A stretch of DNA of 64,000 nucleotides from Dehalococcoidia bacterium (lineage in GTDB: Bacteria > Chloroflexota > Dehalococcoidia > Bin125): NCBI GenBank assembly GCA_022825855.1, contig JAJDWB010000013.1:62001-126000 (forward strand). The letters run 5' to 3'. How positions within the stretch are numbered: position 1 is the first letter of the stretch; each line of letters begins with the position of its first letter. The notes beneath the pieces are model-generated. The model had not been told where the DNA came from. It searched no databases and saw nothing but the letters and a program-made list of their open reading frames with translations. This document shows, piece after piece, positions 1 to 7,973 of the stretch. Made by a program: the position numbers and the translations under genes.

Positions 1-981
1 GACTGGGCCGAGGGTTGGCAGGTCATCGTCCTGGCCGTCGTCTCCGGATCAAGCACCGGGTTCTTCCACCCCGCGCGCCGCGCCATGCTGCCCGGCATGG
101 TCGACCAGCCGCACCTCCGATCCGCGGTGGCGCTCTCCCAGACCGGTCAGACCTCCATGAGGATCGGCGGCGCGCTCATGGCCGGACTCCTGCTGATGTT
201 CGCCGACTTCACCTGGATCTTCGGTGTCATGACCGTCCTCAACGTGTCGGCCGCGATCCTCGTGATCTTGATCCAAACCCGCGAGGAGCCCCACCAGCCC
301 GATCCCGATGCCGCCCGCTCGCTGCTGCGCCAGGTCACGGCCGGAGCGAGATGGGCAATCGAGTCCCGCTGGCCGCTCGCCGTCGTCGGCATCTCCGCCG
401 TGCTGTTCATTTTCCTGCAGCCCTACGAGGGCGTGATGATCCCGCTGATCGTGATCGAGGAGCTGGGCGAACACAAAGCCTGGGTCGGCTATCTCGTCGC
501 CGTTGGAGGAGTCGGCGCGACCCTCGGCTCGGTGCTGATCGCCTCGATGACCGAGATCCGCTCGCCCAACGCGATCATGGTCGGCATCATCGTGATCGCC
601 GGGACGGCGCTCACAGTGTTGTCCCAGGCGCCCCATCTCGCGGTCGTCGCGATCTGCGTCTTCTTCGGCAGCGCCTGCGTCAACAACATGGTCTCGGTGG
701 CCAATCTCGCCCTACTGGCCCACGCGCCCCAGCACATGCGCGGTCAGGCTCTGACCTTGATGAATCTCGTCCTGGGCACCAGCCTGATCGGCGCGCTGAT
801 CGCCGGCACGCTCGCCGACTCGATCGGAGCGCGCTGGGGTTTGCTGACCATGGGCGCCTGCCTGCTCGGCTGCGCCCTGCTCGCGCTCTCGACGCCGCGC
901 GTGCGCTGGTGGCTCTGGCGCCGCGCGATGTACGCCGACGTCTCCCGAGAAGACTGGCTGCAAAGCGGACGCAACGAGTGA
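1..981 (+). CDS. MFS transporter, EntS/MFS_3-like (5' truncated by window edge)
   Basis: The reading frame is open from base 1, so the gene starts before the window. The first visible codons encode a hydrophobic helix, followed by an FFHPARRAMLPGMV loop. A Phe-x-Pro-Ala-Arg loop of this kind is typical of the EntS/MFS_3 group of major facilitator exporters. About eight hydrophobic segments follow, and the visible protein ends in a short Arg-rich tail. An exporter role for a small molecule or drug is inferred from the family; the substrate cannot be read from sequence. The stop lies 10 bases from the stop of the opposing protease gene, so the two genes converge. Methionine codons from base 85 onward are internal and should not be taken as the start. 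Confidence 0.8.
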   Translation, partial: DWAEGWQVIVLAVVSGSSTGFFHPARRAMLPGMVDQPHLRSAVALSQTGQTSMRIGGALMAGLLLMFADFTWIFGVMTVLNVSAAILVILIQTREEPHQPDPDAARSLLRQVTAGARWAIESRWPLAVVGISAVLFIFLQPYEGVMIPLIVIEELGEHKAWVGYLVAVGGVGATLGSVLIASMTEIRSPNAIMVGIIVIAGTALTVLSQAPHLAVVAICVFFGSACVNNMVSVANLALLAHAPQHMRGQALTLMNLVLGTSLIGALIAGTLADSIGARWGLLTMGACLLGCALLALSTPRVRWWLWRRAMYADVSREDWLQSGRNE

Positions 982-990
982 CGCTCCCCG

Positions 991-2100
991 CTAGCCGCAT
1001 CCGCTCTCGGGGATCTGAGCTGGCCAGCTCCCGGCGGTCGTCTCCAGCGTGAGCCGGCCGGCTCCGCGACGCACCGTGATCGTGATCGCATCCCCCGGCA
1101 ACACCGACGCCAGAGCCTGCACAAGCTGATCGAACGTCTCTGCCTGCTCGCCGTTGATTGCGAGAATCACGTCCCCGTCGCGCATGTCCGCCTCGTCCGC
1201 CGCCGAGCCGCAGGTCACATCGACCACTTCCAGCCGTCCCTCGCGGTGATCGAGCGAGACGCCGAGGTAACTGCGCTCGACATCCTCGCCGCTCATCAGC
1301 GTCGGCAGCGAGCTCAGCATTGCGTCGGCGCTGACCGCAAACCCGATCCCGCTGGACACCCGATCCGGACTCTGGATCTGCGTGGGAATGCCGATCACCC
1401 GTCCCTGGTCGTCCACCAGCATGCCGCCCGAGTTGCCGGGGTTGAGCGCGGCGTCGGTCTGGATCATGTTGCGCAGCGGCTCGATGGTCTGGTTGCCGCT
1501 GGGGCGCAGCCGACCCAGCCCCGAGACGATGCCCACCGTCAACGTGTTCGACAGCCCAAATGGCGCGCCCAGCGCACCCACGGGATCGCCGATCTGCAGC
1601 TCCTCCAACGACCCGAAGGAGGGCACCACGATCTTGATCTCGCCCGCATCCACCTTGAGCAGCGCGAGGTCGTTGCCGGCGTCCCGCGCGATCAATTCGG
1701 CATCCAGGCGGTCGCCGCCCTGGGTCAGGACCACGATCCGCTCACTCCGCGCCACGACGTGCAGGTTCGTGATCACGTGACCCTGCTCGCTGACGAAGAA
1801 CCCCGACCCCGCGCCCTGGTCGACACGTACGGACACCAGCGAGGGCACGGCGACCGCGTACACGTTCGCCCAGTCGACCACGGCCGGTATCGGCTCCAAC
1901 ACCGGATCCCCAGGCTCGATCGGCGCGGCGGGCGCGGCTTGGCGGGTCACCATGCTCGATTCCGCCGCGAGAATGGCCTGAGGCTCGCTCGAAGGTTGTT
2001 CGGCGACGCCGGCGCCGATCGACAGCAGAATGCCGGTCGTGACCGCGGTCGCGAGCGCGGCAGAGACGAAGACGGCGGGAAGCAGTGACAGGCGGGACAT
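991..2100 (-). CDS. Trypsin-like serine protease with PDZ domain (HtrA/DegP family)
   Basis: A 369-residue secreted or membrane-anchored protease. Residues 1-35 form an N-terminal hydrophobic signal or anchor. The trypsin-like domain (about 76-260) has the expected triad: His114 in TNLHVV, Asp144 in AGNDLALL and Ser224 in PGNSGG. One PDZ domain (about 266-355) follows, containing the YLGVSL and GDVILAING segments seen in HtrA proteins. The length suits a one-PDZ DegS/HtrA-like enzyme. The family degrades or refolds damaged envelope proteins. The gene is transcribed alone and converges on the MFS gene. The family call is firm; which HtrA paralogue it represents is not determinable. Confidence 0.93.
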   Translation of the reverse strand: MSRLSLLPAVFVSAALATAVTTGILLSIGAGVAEQPSSEPQAILAAESSMVTRQAAPAAPIEPGDPVLEPIPAVVDWANVYAVAVPSLVSVRVDQGAGSGFFVSEQGHVITNLHVVARSERIVVLTQGGDRLDAELIARDAGNDLALLKVDAGEIKIVVPSFGSLEELQIGDPVGALGAPFGLSNTLTVGIVSGLGRLRPSGNQTIEPLRNMIQTDAALNPGNSGGMLVDDQGRVIGIPTQIQSPDRVSSGIGFAVSADAMLSSLPTLMSGEDVERSYLGVSLDHREGRLEVVDVTCGSAADEADMRDGDVILAINGEQAETFDQLVQALASVLPGDAITITVRRGAGRLTLETTAGSWPAQIPESGCG

Positions 2101-2153
2101 ACGCGGCTCTCCTCGCAGACAACCTATCCGCAGCGGTCGGATGTCGGGCGCGG

Positions 2154-3092
2154 CTACTCGGGACCTGCGAGGACTTCGATCAAGACGCTTACACGCCCTT
2201 CAGGAAGCAGCGCCAGGCGCTGGAACGCCGCCTCCGACAGATCGACGTGGTTGTAACCGAGAAGCCCGGTGTCCTGCACGATCACGTCGACGTATCGCTC
2301 GTCCCGCCAGATCCGCAGCCGCGTCCCGCACGGCCAGGTCACCGCCGCGCCGACCGTCACGTCCTGCGGGTCGTAGCGATTGTGCGGCGGGCAGTACATC
2401 ACGCCGCCGGCCAGCGATGGATGGTAGTAGGTGATCTCGCCCGGTACGACCCTCGAGGCCAGGTCCGCCTGGACCATCCCACCGGCCGGATTCCAGCGCG
2501 CCGAAGCGACCCGCATCTTGACCCAGACCGCGTTGCCCGGGTGCAGCACGGCAAAGAGCTGCTGTGCGGACTCGCCCGGCAGGTACGAAATCCAGCGCTC
2601 ATACTCGGTGTTCCAGCGCCAGACCTCTGCGACCGGACCGAATGGATCCTCGCCAAACGCCGTCCAGACCGGTTCATGCAGCCCCGACCAGCCGATGTAG
2701 GACCAACCGACCGGCAGCTCCGCCGCCTCGGGCAGGGGTCCGCGATAGCTCGGCTGACGCCAGTCCGCGTCCGACTCAAGCTGCATCCACAACGGCTGGC
2801 CGTGGCGCAGGACGCCGATCGTGTCAATCGGTGTGCGGGGCGCGTAGGCCAGCCATCGCTGCTTCGCGACGTGCCAACCGTGGACGACGCGCACCGGCAG
2901 CGAGCCAACCGCCTCGCCAATCGGAGTGTCCGGCCCGCACCAGGTCGCGCTGTTCCATCCGGCGGCCAACGCGATGGCGTCGGTCTCACGCGCCGCCGCC
3001 GGCGAGGTGGCCAGGCGCGGACCCAGCGCCGCGCCGACCGCGCACACCGCTCCGGCGCGCAGGAGCGCCCGACGGCTGAATCGCCGGCTCAT
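2154..3092 (-). CDS. Tat-exported protein with C-terminal double-psi beta-barrel (RlpA-like) domain
   Basis: A 312-residue protein. The start chosen is the ATG at 3092, because it overlaps the upstream methyltransferase stop as ATGA, a translational coupling arrangement. A longer start at 3116 would add eight residues. The N-terminus carries a twin-arginine signal (SRRALLRAG followed by a hydrophobic stretch ending in AAA). The middle (about 40-215) contains repeated Trp-rich segments such as GWNSATWCG and VGWSYIGWSG, and I do not recognise it as a named domain. The last ~90 residues (ITYYHPSLAGG to VLIEVL) resemble the double-psi beta-barrel of RlpA and expansin-like proteins, with an Asp in VIVQDTG and His in NHVDLS. 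A cell-wall or polysaccharide role is an inference. Confidence 0.72.
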   Translation of the reverse strand: MSRRFSRRALLRAGAVCAVGAALGPRLATSPAAARETDAIALAAGWNSATWCGPDTPIGEAVGSLPVRVVHGWHVAKQRWLAYAPRTPIDTIGVLRHGQPLWMQLESDADWRQPSYRGPLPEAAELPVGWSYIGWSGLHEPVWTAFGEDPFGPVAEVWRWNTEYERWISYLPGESAQQLFAVLHPGNAVWVKMRVASARWNPAGGMVQADLASRVVPGEITYYHPSLAGGVMYCPPHNRYDPQDVTVGAAVTWPCGTRLRIWRDERYVDVIVQDTGLLGYNHVDLSEAAFQRLALLPEGRVSVLIEVLAGPE

Positions 3093-4117
3093 GCCCGACG
3101 CTGCCGAACTTGCCATCCGCGAAAGGCGTACATCGCCACCGATGTCGCCACCGCCACATTCAGGCTGTCGATCTCGCCGTAGATCGGCAGATCGACCTGC
3201 AGCGACGCCGCCTCAACCAGCGACGGCGGCAGCCCGTCGCCTTCGTTGCCAGCGACGATCAGCGGCCGTTTCGGCCAGTCCGCCTCCCAGATCGGCACGG
3301 CGCGCGGACCTTGCTGCAGGGCGACGATCTCGAAGCCCTCCTCGGCAGCGCGGGAGAGGCAGTCGTCGCCCGAATCGAGCGTCTCGACCGGCAGCCACCA
3401 GTCGGCGCCCTTGGTCGATGGTCGGTAGTAGAAATCGCGTCCGATGATCCAGACCGCCTCCGCGCCCGCCGCCTCGGCGCTGCGCACCAGCGTGCCCAGG
3501 TTGACGCCGTAGGAGAAGTTGAACGCCGCCACCGCAAACGACTGCGGCCGTGTCGGCGGGGCATCCCGATAGGGCAGACCGAACGGGCGGACGTAGGACA
3601 GCCGCCGATTGCCGTTCTCGGGCGGCCGCGCCTCGATCGCCTCAAGCGCCCGACGGGCCCGGTTCCGGATCGCTCCGTCGGGATCGTCGGTCAGGCGCTC
3701 AAGCAGATCGGTCGCCGGAGCGCCGATCGCCGCCAGAGCGACGCAGGCCGCCCGCCGCGAGTTGCGTTCGCCGCCCTCCAGCACCGGGTCGAGCTGCCGG
3801 CAGACCTCGTCCGGGTCAAGCCGCGGCAGCAGCGTCATCGAGCGCCGCCGCATCCGCTTGTTGGCCGAGAGCAACGCCGGCAGCAGCGCCGCCACGACCT
3901 CACGCGCCGGTCCAAACTGCAGCGCAATCCTCGCCTCCCCGCGCGGAAACCCATGATTCGTATTCAGCGCCACCTCAACCGTGCGCTCAATCCACCCCTC
4001 AGCCCGCGATGCCGCGTCAGCCCGCACCGCCAGCCCCGCATCGTAAGCAGCCTGCTCCTCCGTGTTGAGGTCGGGGATGCCGCTGAGTTCGCCGGTGTGG
4101 GGTCTACGCTGCGTCAC
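3089..4117 (-). CDS. HEAT-repeat/SpoU (TrmH superfamily) RNA 2'-O-methyltransferase
   Basis: A 342-residue protein with two parts. Residues about 55-165 contain helical repeats rich in Arg/Ala/Leu that look like HEAT repeats. The C-terminal half has the three SpoU motifs: motif 1 FNFSYGVNLGTLVRSAEA, motif 2 LIVAGNEGDGLPPSLV and motif 3 LPIYGEIDSLNVAVATS. This knotted fold methylates the 2'-hydroxyl of a tRNA or rRNA nucleotide using S-adenosylmethionine. The HEAT front end is not part of ordinary TrmH or RlmB, so the RNA target is unclear. It is translationally coupled to the downstream Tat-exported protein. A second SpoU enzyme at 26434-27054 has the classic TrmH layout. Confidence 0.85.
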   Translation of the reverse strand: MTQRRPHTGELSGIPDLNTEEQAAYDAGLAVRADAASRAEGWIERTVEVALNTNHGFPRGEARIALQFGPAREVVAALLPALLSANKRMRRRSMTLLPRLDPDEVCRQLDPVLEGGERNSRRAACVALAAIGAPATDLLERLTDDPDGAIRNRARRALEAIEARPPENGNRRLSYVRPFGLPYRDAPPTRPQSFAVAAFNFSYGVNLGTLVRSAEAAGAEAVWIIGRDFYYRPSTKGADWWLPVETLDSGDDCLSRAAEEGFEIVALQQGPRAVPIWEADWPKRPLIVAGNEGDGLPPSLVEAASLQVDLPIYGEIDSLNVAVATSVAMYAFRGWQVRQRRA

Positions 4118-4195
4118 AGGAGATCAGCGTATTGCGATTCACAGCGCCTGGGGACGATCAGGCGCATGGCCGCGGGCCGCAGCGGGAGTCGACGA

Positions 4196-4591
4196 ATGAC
4201 CATCCGTGACATCGAAATCGAGGCGGAGCCGATTGACGCCTTCGAGGCTGCGCTGGAGGTGTTGGAGCGCGCGATCACCGAGGGCGCGTTCAAGGAGTTG
4301 GTCAGCGAATCGCCGCGTCACTACGCCATCGGCTGGGCCACGCTGCTGACCGGGGCGAGGTACGATTTCCGCTTCGAGCGCGCCGGCGGAGGGATCACGC
4401 GGGCCGAAGTGGAACTGGACTTCTCCGGACTCATGGGGCCGCTGCTGCGCCTCATTCGCGGCGCCGGCAATGGACCGCACCTCGAACAAATCCTCGGCGA
4501 CATCAAGGGCCTGGCCGAATCCGAAGAGTTCTACAACGACGACGAAGTCAATGACGACGAAGACACAGATCAGGAATCAGGCGACGTATAA
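4196..4591 (+). CDS. Small SRPBCC-like protein of unknown ligand
   Basis: A 131-residue protein. The ATG at 4196 is preceded by GGGAG seven bases upstream, which decides it over an in-frame ATG at 4166. The pattern of alternating hydrophobic strands (ARYDFRFERAGGGITRAEVELDFSG) followed by a long C-terminal helix (LLRLIRGAGNGPHLEQILGD) resembles the START/SRPBCC fold, though no catalytic signature is visible. The C-terminus ends in a very acidic tail (DDEVNDDEDTDQE). The gene is divergent from the methyltransferase. Function unknown; the fold call is tentative. Confidence 0.6.
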   Translation: MTIRDIEIEAEPIDAFEAALEVLERAITEGAFKELVSESPRHYAIGWATLLTGARYDFRFERAGGGITRAEVELDFSGLMGPLLRLIRGAGNGPHLEQILGDIKGLAESEEFYNDDEVNDDEDTDQESGDV

Positions 4592-4893
4592 TCGCGCCGG
4601 ACTCTGCGGATTGGGCTAAACTTAGAACGAATAATCGCTGTAGAGAGGCTGCGATCATGTCGTTCCCGGCGCACAACAGATCGTCAAACACGGCCCTCAC
4701 TTGGCTGACCGCCGCCTTCCATAGCCAACCATTCTCAACCACGTTCAACCACCCCGCTGTCGCGAAACCCAGCGTTTCATGCGGCGAACGCCCCGTTTTT
4801 CCTGCCACGCCCTGGCAGAAAAAAATTCTGCCAACCACCCAACCACCTCGCCTATCATCGGCGCACACCTCGTAACGGGCTGGAGGCCGACGC
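4592..4893. other. 302-base intergenic region, relatively AT-rich
   Basis: No convincing gene. It contains an AT-richer patch, a short perfect hairpin (separate entry), repeated CAACCAC words, and a ribosome-binding GGAGG at 4882-4886 serving the SDR gene. A 72-codon frame at 4657-4875 has no ribosome-binding site and amino-acid usage unlike its neighbours. The segment probably holds the 3' end of the SRPBCC-like transcript and the promoter of the SDR/crotonase pair. Confidence 0.5.
4813..4833. terminator. Perfect 8-bp hairpin with A5 loop
   Basis: TGGCAGAA and TTCTGCCA arms pair perfectly around AAAAA. It lies between the SRPBCC-like gene and the SDR gene, with a TTTTT run just upstream. 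It could be a terminator for either direction or an operator; with no U-tract after the + strand stem, the terminator reading is weak. Confidence 0.35.
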
Positions 4894-5715
4894 ATGCAGT
4901 TGAGCGGACTTGAAGACAGAGTGGCCGTCGTCACCGGCGCAGGGCGGATGCGCAGCATCGGTCGCCCCATCGCGGTCGAGTTGGCGCGCCAGGGCTGCGA
5001 TGTGGTCCTGACCGGCACGGGCCGCGCGCCCGAGGACTATCCCGACGACGAGAAGGCCGCCGGCTGGCGCGATATTGACTCCGTCGCCGACGAAGTCCGC
5101 GCCGAAGGCCGCCGCGCGTTGCCGCTGGTCTCCGACGTCGCCGACTACGGGGCGGTCGAGAACCTGCTCGATACGACCTTGTCCGAGTTCGGCCGCGTCG
5201 ATTTCATCGTCAATAACGCCGGCGCCGCTCGAGGCTCGGACCGCGTGCCCGTGCTCGACCTCGACCCCGATCTCTGGCGGCTGGTGCTCGACGTCAACCT
5301 CAACGGCGTCTTCTACATGTCGCAGGTCTTCGGCCGCAAGCTGATCGAACAGGGCGACGGCGGCGCGATCATCAACATCTCCTCGATCGCCGGCAAGATG
5401 CTGGGTCCGAACACGGCCGCCTACGCCTCGTCCAAAGCAGGACTCCAGGCGCTCACGGCCTGCATGGCCCAGGAAGTCGGACAGCACGGCGTCCGCGTCA
5501 ACGCCATCTGCCCCGGCATCATCGACACCTCGCGCATGGACGACATGGGCCGCGGCGAGTTCTGGCAGCGAGCGATCGACACGCGGATTCCCATGGGTCG
5601 GGCGGGCGAAGGCGAGGACATCGCCTACATCACGGCCTTCCTCTGCGCCCGCGAGGGCGAGTGGATCACGGGTCAGTCCTACAATGTGGACGGCGGGACC
5701 TGCGTGCAGCACTAG
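4894..5715 (+). CDS. Short-chain dehydrogenase/reductase (SDR)
   Basis: A 273-residue classical SDR that oxidises or reduces a hydroxy/keto group with NAD(P). The nucleotide motif is TGAGRMRSIG (about residues 14-23), NNAG is at 107-110, and the catalytic residues are Ser164, Tyr177 and Lys181 in the usual Ser...Tyr-x3-Lys spacing. GGAGG at 4882 supports the ATG at 4894. It lies 64 bases before an enoyl-CoA hydratase-like gene on the same strand, suggesting a shared pathway such as hydroxyacyl conversion. Substrate not determinable; related proteins include 3-oxoacyl-ACP reductases and sugar or hydroxyacid dehydrogenases. Confidence 0.9.
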   Translation: MQLSGLEDRVAVVTGAGRMRSIGRPIAVELARQGCDVVLTGTGRAPEDYPDDEKAAGWRDIDSVADEVRAEGRRALPLVSDVADYGAVENLLDTTLSEFGRVDFIVNNAGAARGSDRVPVLDLDPDLWRLVLDVNLNGVFYMSQVFGRKLIEQGDGGAIINISSIAGKMLGPNTAAYASSKAGLQALTACMAQEVGQHGVRVNAICPGIIDTSRMDDMGRGEFWQRAIDTRIPMGRAGEGEDIAYITAFLCAREGEWITGQSYNVDGGTCVQH

Positions 5716-5779
5716 CCCGCCTCTCCGCACGATTCGTTCGAACAGACCAGCATCGATCAGCACCTGACAGGGGTTCGCA

Positions 5780-6580
5780 ATGGCCGATTACGAGTTCATC
5801 AAGTACGAGCAGGACGAGAACATCGTCACGATCACGATCAACCGGCCGGAGCGGATGAACTCGATCCATCCGCCCACGACCGAGGAACTGTCCGACGCCT
5901 GGAACACCTTCGCCAACGATGACTCCGCCTGGGTCGGCATCCTCACCGGCGCCGGCGATCGCGCGTTCTCGGCCGGCAACGATCTCAAATACACCGCCGA
6001 GATGTCGCGCGTGCCGGCCAACGAGCGCCCCTCCTTCGCCCCGGTGCGCGGCGGCTTCGGCGGAATCACGGCCGACTGGGAGTGCCCCAAGCCGATGATC
6101 GCCGCCGTCAACGGCTTCGCCCTGGGCGGCGGCTGCGAGATGGCGATGGCCTGCGACATCATCATCGCCGCCGACCACGCCCGCCTCGGTCTGCCCGAGC
6201 CGCGCGTCGGCTTGATGGCCGGCGCCGGCGGCGTCCACCGCCTGCCCCGACACATCCCGCTCAAGATCGCCATGGGCTACATGCTCACCGGCAACCACAT
6301 CCCGGCGCCCGTCGCCCACCAGTGGGGCCTGGTCAACGAGGTCGTCCCCGCCGACGAGCTGATGGACACCGCCCGCCGCTGGGCCGGAGAGATCCTGCTC
6401 TGCGCCCCGATTTCGGTCCGGGCCTCGAAGGAATCCGCCTACAAGGGCCTCGACCTGCCCTTGCCGGCCGCGCTCACGCACACCTTCCACCAGCAGCGGA
6501 TCATGAGCCAGTCCGAAGACCTGATCGAGGGCCCGCGCGCCTTCGCCGAGAAGCGGACCCCCAACTGGAAAGGCCGCTAG
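5780..6580 (+). CDS. Enoyl-CoA hydratase/isomerase (crotonase) family protein
   Basis: A 266-residue crotonase. The oxyanion-hole segments are AFSAGNDLK (62-70) and NGFALGGGCE (111-120). Glu120 and Glu140 (in LPEPRVG) sit where the two catalytic glutamates of true enoyl-CoA hydratases are found, so hydration of a trans-2-enoyl-CoA is plausible. Length is normal for the family. It follows the SDR gene on the same strand, and the two may act in successive beta-oxidation-like steps. Crotonase members also include isomerases, dehalogenases and decarboxylases, so the exact reaction remains open. Confidence 0.9.
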   Translation: MADYEFIKYEQDENIVTITINRPERMNSIHPPTTEELSDAWNTFANDDSAWVGILTGAGDRAFSAGNDLKYTAEMSRVPANERPSFAPVRGGFGGITADWECPKPMIAAVNGFALGGGCEMAMACDIIIAADHARLGLPEPRVGLMAGAGGVHRLPRHIPLKIAMGYMLTGNHIPAPVAHQWGLVNEVVPADELMDTARRWAGEILLCAPISVRASKESAYKGLDLPLPAALTHTFHQQRIMSQSEDLIEGPRAFAEKRTPNWKGR

Positions 6581-6583
6581 GGG

Positions 6584-7174
6584 TTAGGGACTCAGACCGC
6601 TAGACCAGGGCGGATTGTCCGACAGCTCGGCCATCCGCCGACCCGAGTCGGGCACGTCGTGGCTGAGCTTGCGGCCGTACTCCTCGGCCCAGTCGGGCGG
6701 CAGGACCTGCTGCACTTCGTGCCAGCGAAGTGGCTGAGCCCGGGTGTTTCGGTCGGCGTCCGTGACGTCGGCCAGCCAGATCGCCATGTCCCCGCCGTCC
6801 ATGTAGTTCACGACCCGGCAGGTCATCCAGCCCAGCACGCCGCCGAGGATCGGCAGACCGTCGTCGTGCTCAAACCAATCCAGCCCCTCGAACTTGTCAA
6901 CCTCGGTCTGCGAGCGGAATCCCCAGTGCTTGACCCACGCCCACTGCTCGCGGCTGATCACATGCACCGCCATCTTGCCCGAGGCCTCAATCAGCGAGTT
7001 CGTGTGATTCCGCTTCTGAATCTGTACGAGCACGCGCGGCTGCGCCGGAACAATCGAAGCCGCGAACGCGCCCACAGCGATCTGCCCGCCCCGCTGGCCC
7101 TCGTGGGCAGACGTCACCACGGTCAGCGGTGACCACATCAACGTGAGCAGAGTAGGCGCGTCGGAGATCGGCAT
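6584..7174 (-). CDS. Flavin reductase-like (FMN-binding split barrel) protein
   Basis: A 196-residue protein of the flavin-reductase-like family. The N-terminal half has the family pattern: PTLLTLMWSPLTVVTS, then VAVGAF..SIVPAQPRVLVQIQKRNHTNSLI, and AVHVIS. Members bind FMN and either supply reduced flavin to two-component monooxygenases or act as standalone flavoproteins. The window has two luciferase-like oxidoreductases and a DszC-like acyl-CoA dehydrogenase-fold protein that could use reduced flavin, but none is adjacent. The gene converges on the crotonase gene (3 bases between stops) and lies just downstream of the VTT membrane protein on the same strand. Confidence 0.82.
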   Translation of the reverse strand: MPISDAPTLLTLMWSPLTVVTSAHEGQRGGQIAVGAFAASIVPAQPRVLVQIQKRNHTNSLIEASGKMAVHVISREQWAWVKHWGFRSQTEVDKFEGLDWFEHDDGLPILGGVLGWMTCRVVNYMDGGDMAIWLADVTDADRNTRAQPLRWHEVQQVLPPDWAEEYGRKLSHDVPDSGRRMAELSDNPPWSSGLSP

Positions 7175-7183
7175 GCCCCGAGG

Positions 7184-7888
7184 CTAACGCTCCGTCGGCG
7201 CGGGCTGAACGCGGCGAGCCGCCCGCCGCTGCCGCCACCAGACCCAGACAATCGGCAGCGCGAAGAATCCCACGATGCCGATCGCCGCGCCAATCAGCAG
7301 CTCGCGGTTGCGCTCCAACACCGCGTCGCCGAGCACCGCGGCCAGAATCAAGATCGGCGCCGACGCCAGCACCGAGATCACGATGTAGGTCGGGAACCGC
7401 ATCTGCGTCAGCCCCGCGGCATAACTGACGTAGTCGACGCCCGCCACGGGAAACAGCCGCAACACAATCAGCAGTCGGATGCCGAGCCGCGCGCCCAGCT
7501 CGTCGATCTTGTCCAGCGCTCGCTGCGACGTCAATCGGCGCAAGACGGGACGGCCCAGCCGCCGGGCTACCCAGAAACAGATCGTCGAGCCGATCGCCGT
7601 GGCCGTGATCGTGTAGAGAAACCCGAGCGCCGGACCGAACACCGCGGCCGCGACCAGCGGCATCGGCGCGGTCGGCAGCGGGGCAAACAACATCGAAGCC
7701 GCGAACACGACGATGTAGACCACCGGCCCCCAGACCCCGAACCCGTCGATCCACTCCTCGATCTCCGCCTGTTCCCACGGGAACCAGCGTTCGTAGGCGA
7801 GGTAGGCGCCGATCAGCAGCGCGATGACCGCCACCCCGAGCAGACCCAGCCAGGCCGCCCGGCGTCGAGTGATCCGCCAGTTCGTCAT
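7184..7888 (-). CDS. TVP38/TMEM64 (VTT/SNARE-associated) membrane protein
   Basis: A 234-residue integral membrane protein with about five to six hydrophobic segments. The VTT domain is recognisable from the FAPLPTAPMPLVAAAVFGPALGF loop, the GSTICFWVARRLGR segment and the later LRLFPVAGVDYVSYAAGLTQ. These match the re-entrant loops of DedA/TVP38 proteins, which are now linked to phospholipid scrambling or undecaprenyl-phosphate recycling. The specific role here is inferred only from the family. It is divergent from the PLP aminotransferase across 85 bases and upstream of the flavin reductase-like gene. Confidence 0.88.
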   Translation of the reverse strand: MTNWRITRRRAAWLGLLGVAVIALLIGAYLAYERWFPWEQAEIEEWIDGFGVWGPVVYIVVFAASMLFAPLPTAPMPLVAAAVFGPALGFLYTITATAIGSTICFWVARRLGRPVLRRLTSQRALDKIDELGARLGIRLLIVLRLFPVAGVDYVSYAAGLTQMRFPTYIVISVLASAPILILAAVLGDAVLERNRELLIGAAIGIVGFFALPIVWVWWRQRRAARRVQPAPTER

Positions 7889-7960
7889 GCCGTCACTCTA
7901 GTTTGACCATGGCCTGCGTCCGACCCCGCCGTGTGCGCTAGTGTCGAAGAGAGCAACAGC

Positions 7961-7970
7961 AGAGGAGGAG
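7961..7970 (+). promoter_or_regulatory. Strong ribosome-binding site that fixes the PLP enzyme start
   Basis: AGAGGAGGAG lies three bases before the ATG at 7974, with the GGAGG core about six bases away. It decides this ATG over an in-frame GTG at 7941. Confidence 0.75.
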
Positions 7971-7973
7971 GCC

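Noticed and set aside
4657-4875. A 72-codon frame between the SRPBCC-like and SDR genes
   Set aside because: No ribosome site, AT-richer sequence, and a hairpin within it.
7941-7973. GTG at 7941 as start of the PLP enzyme
   Set aside because: The GGAGG-rich ribosome site sits just before ATG 7974, so the earlier GTG would place that site inside coding sequence.
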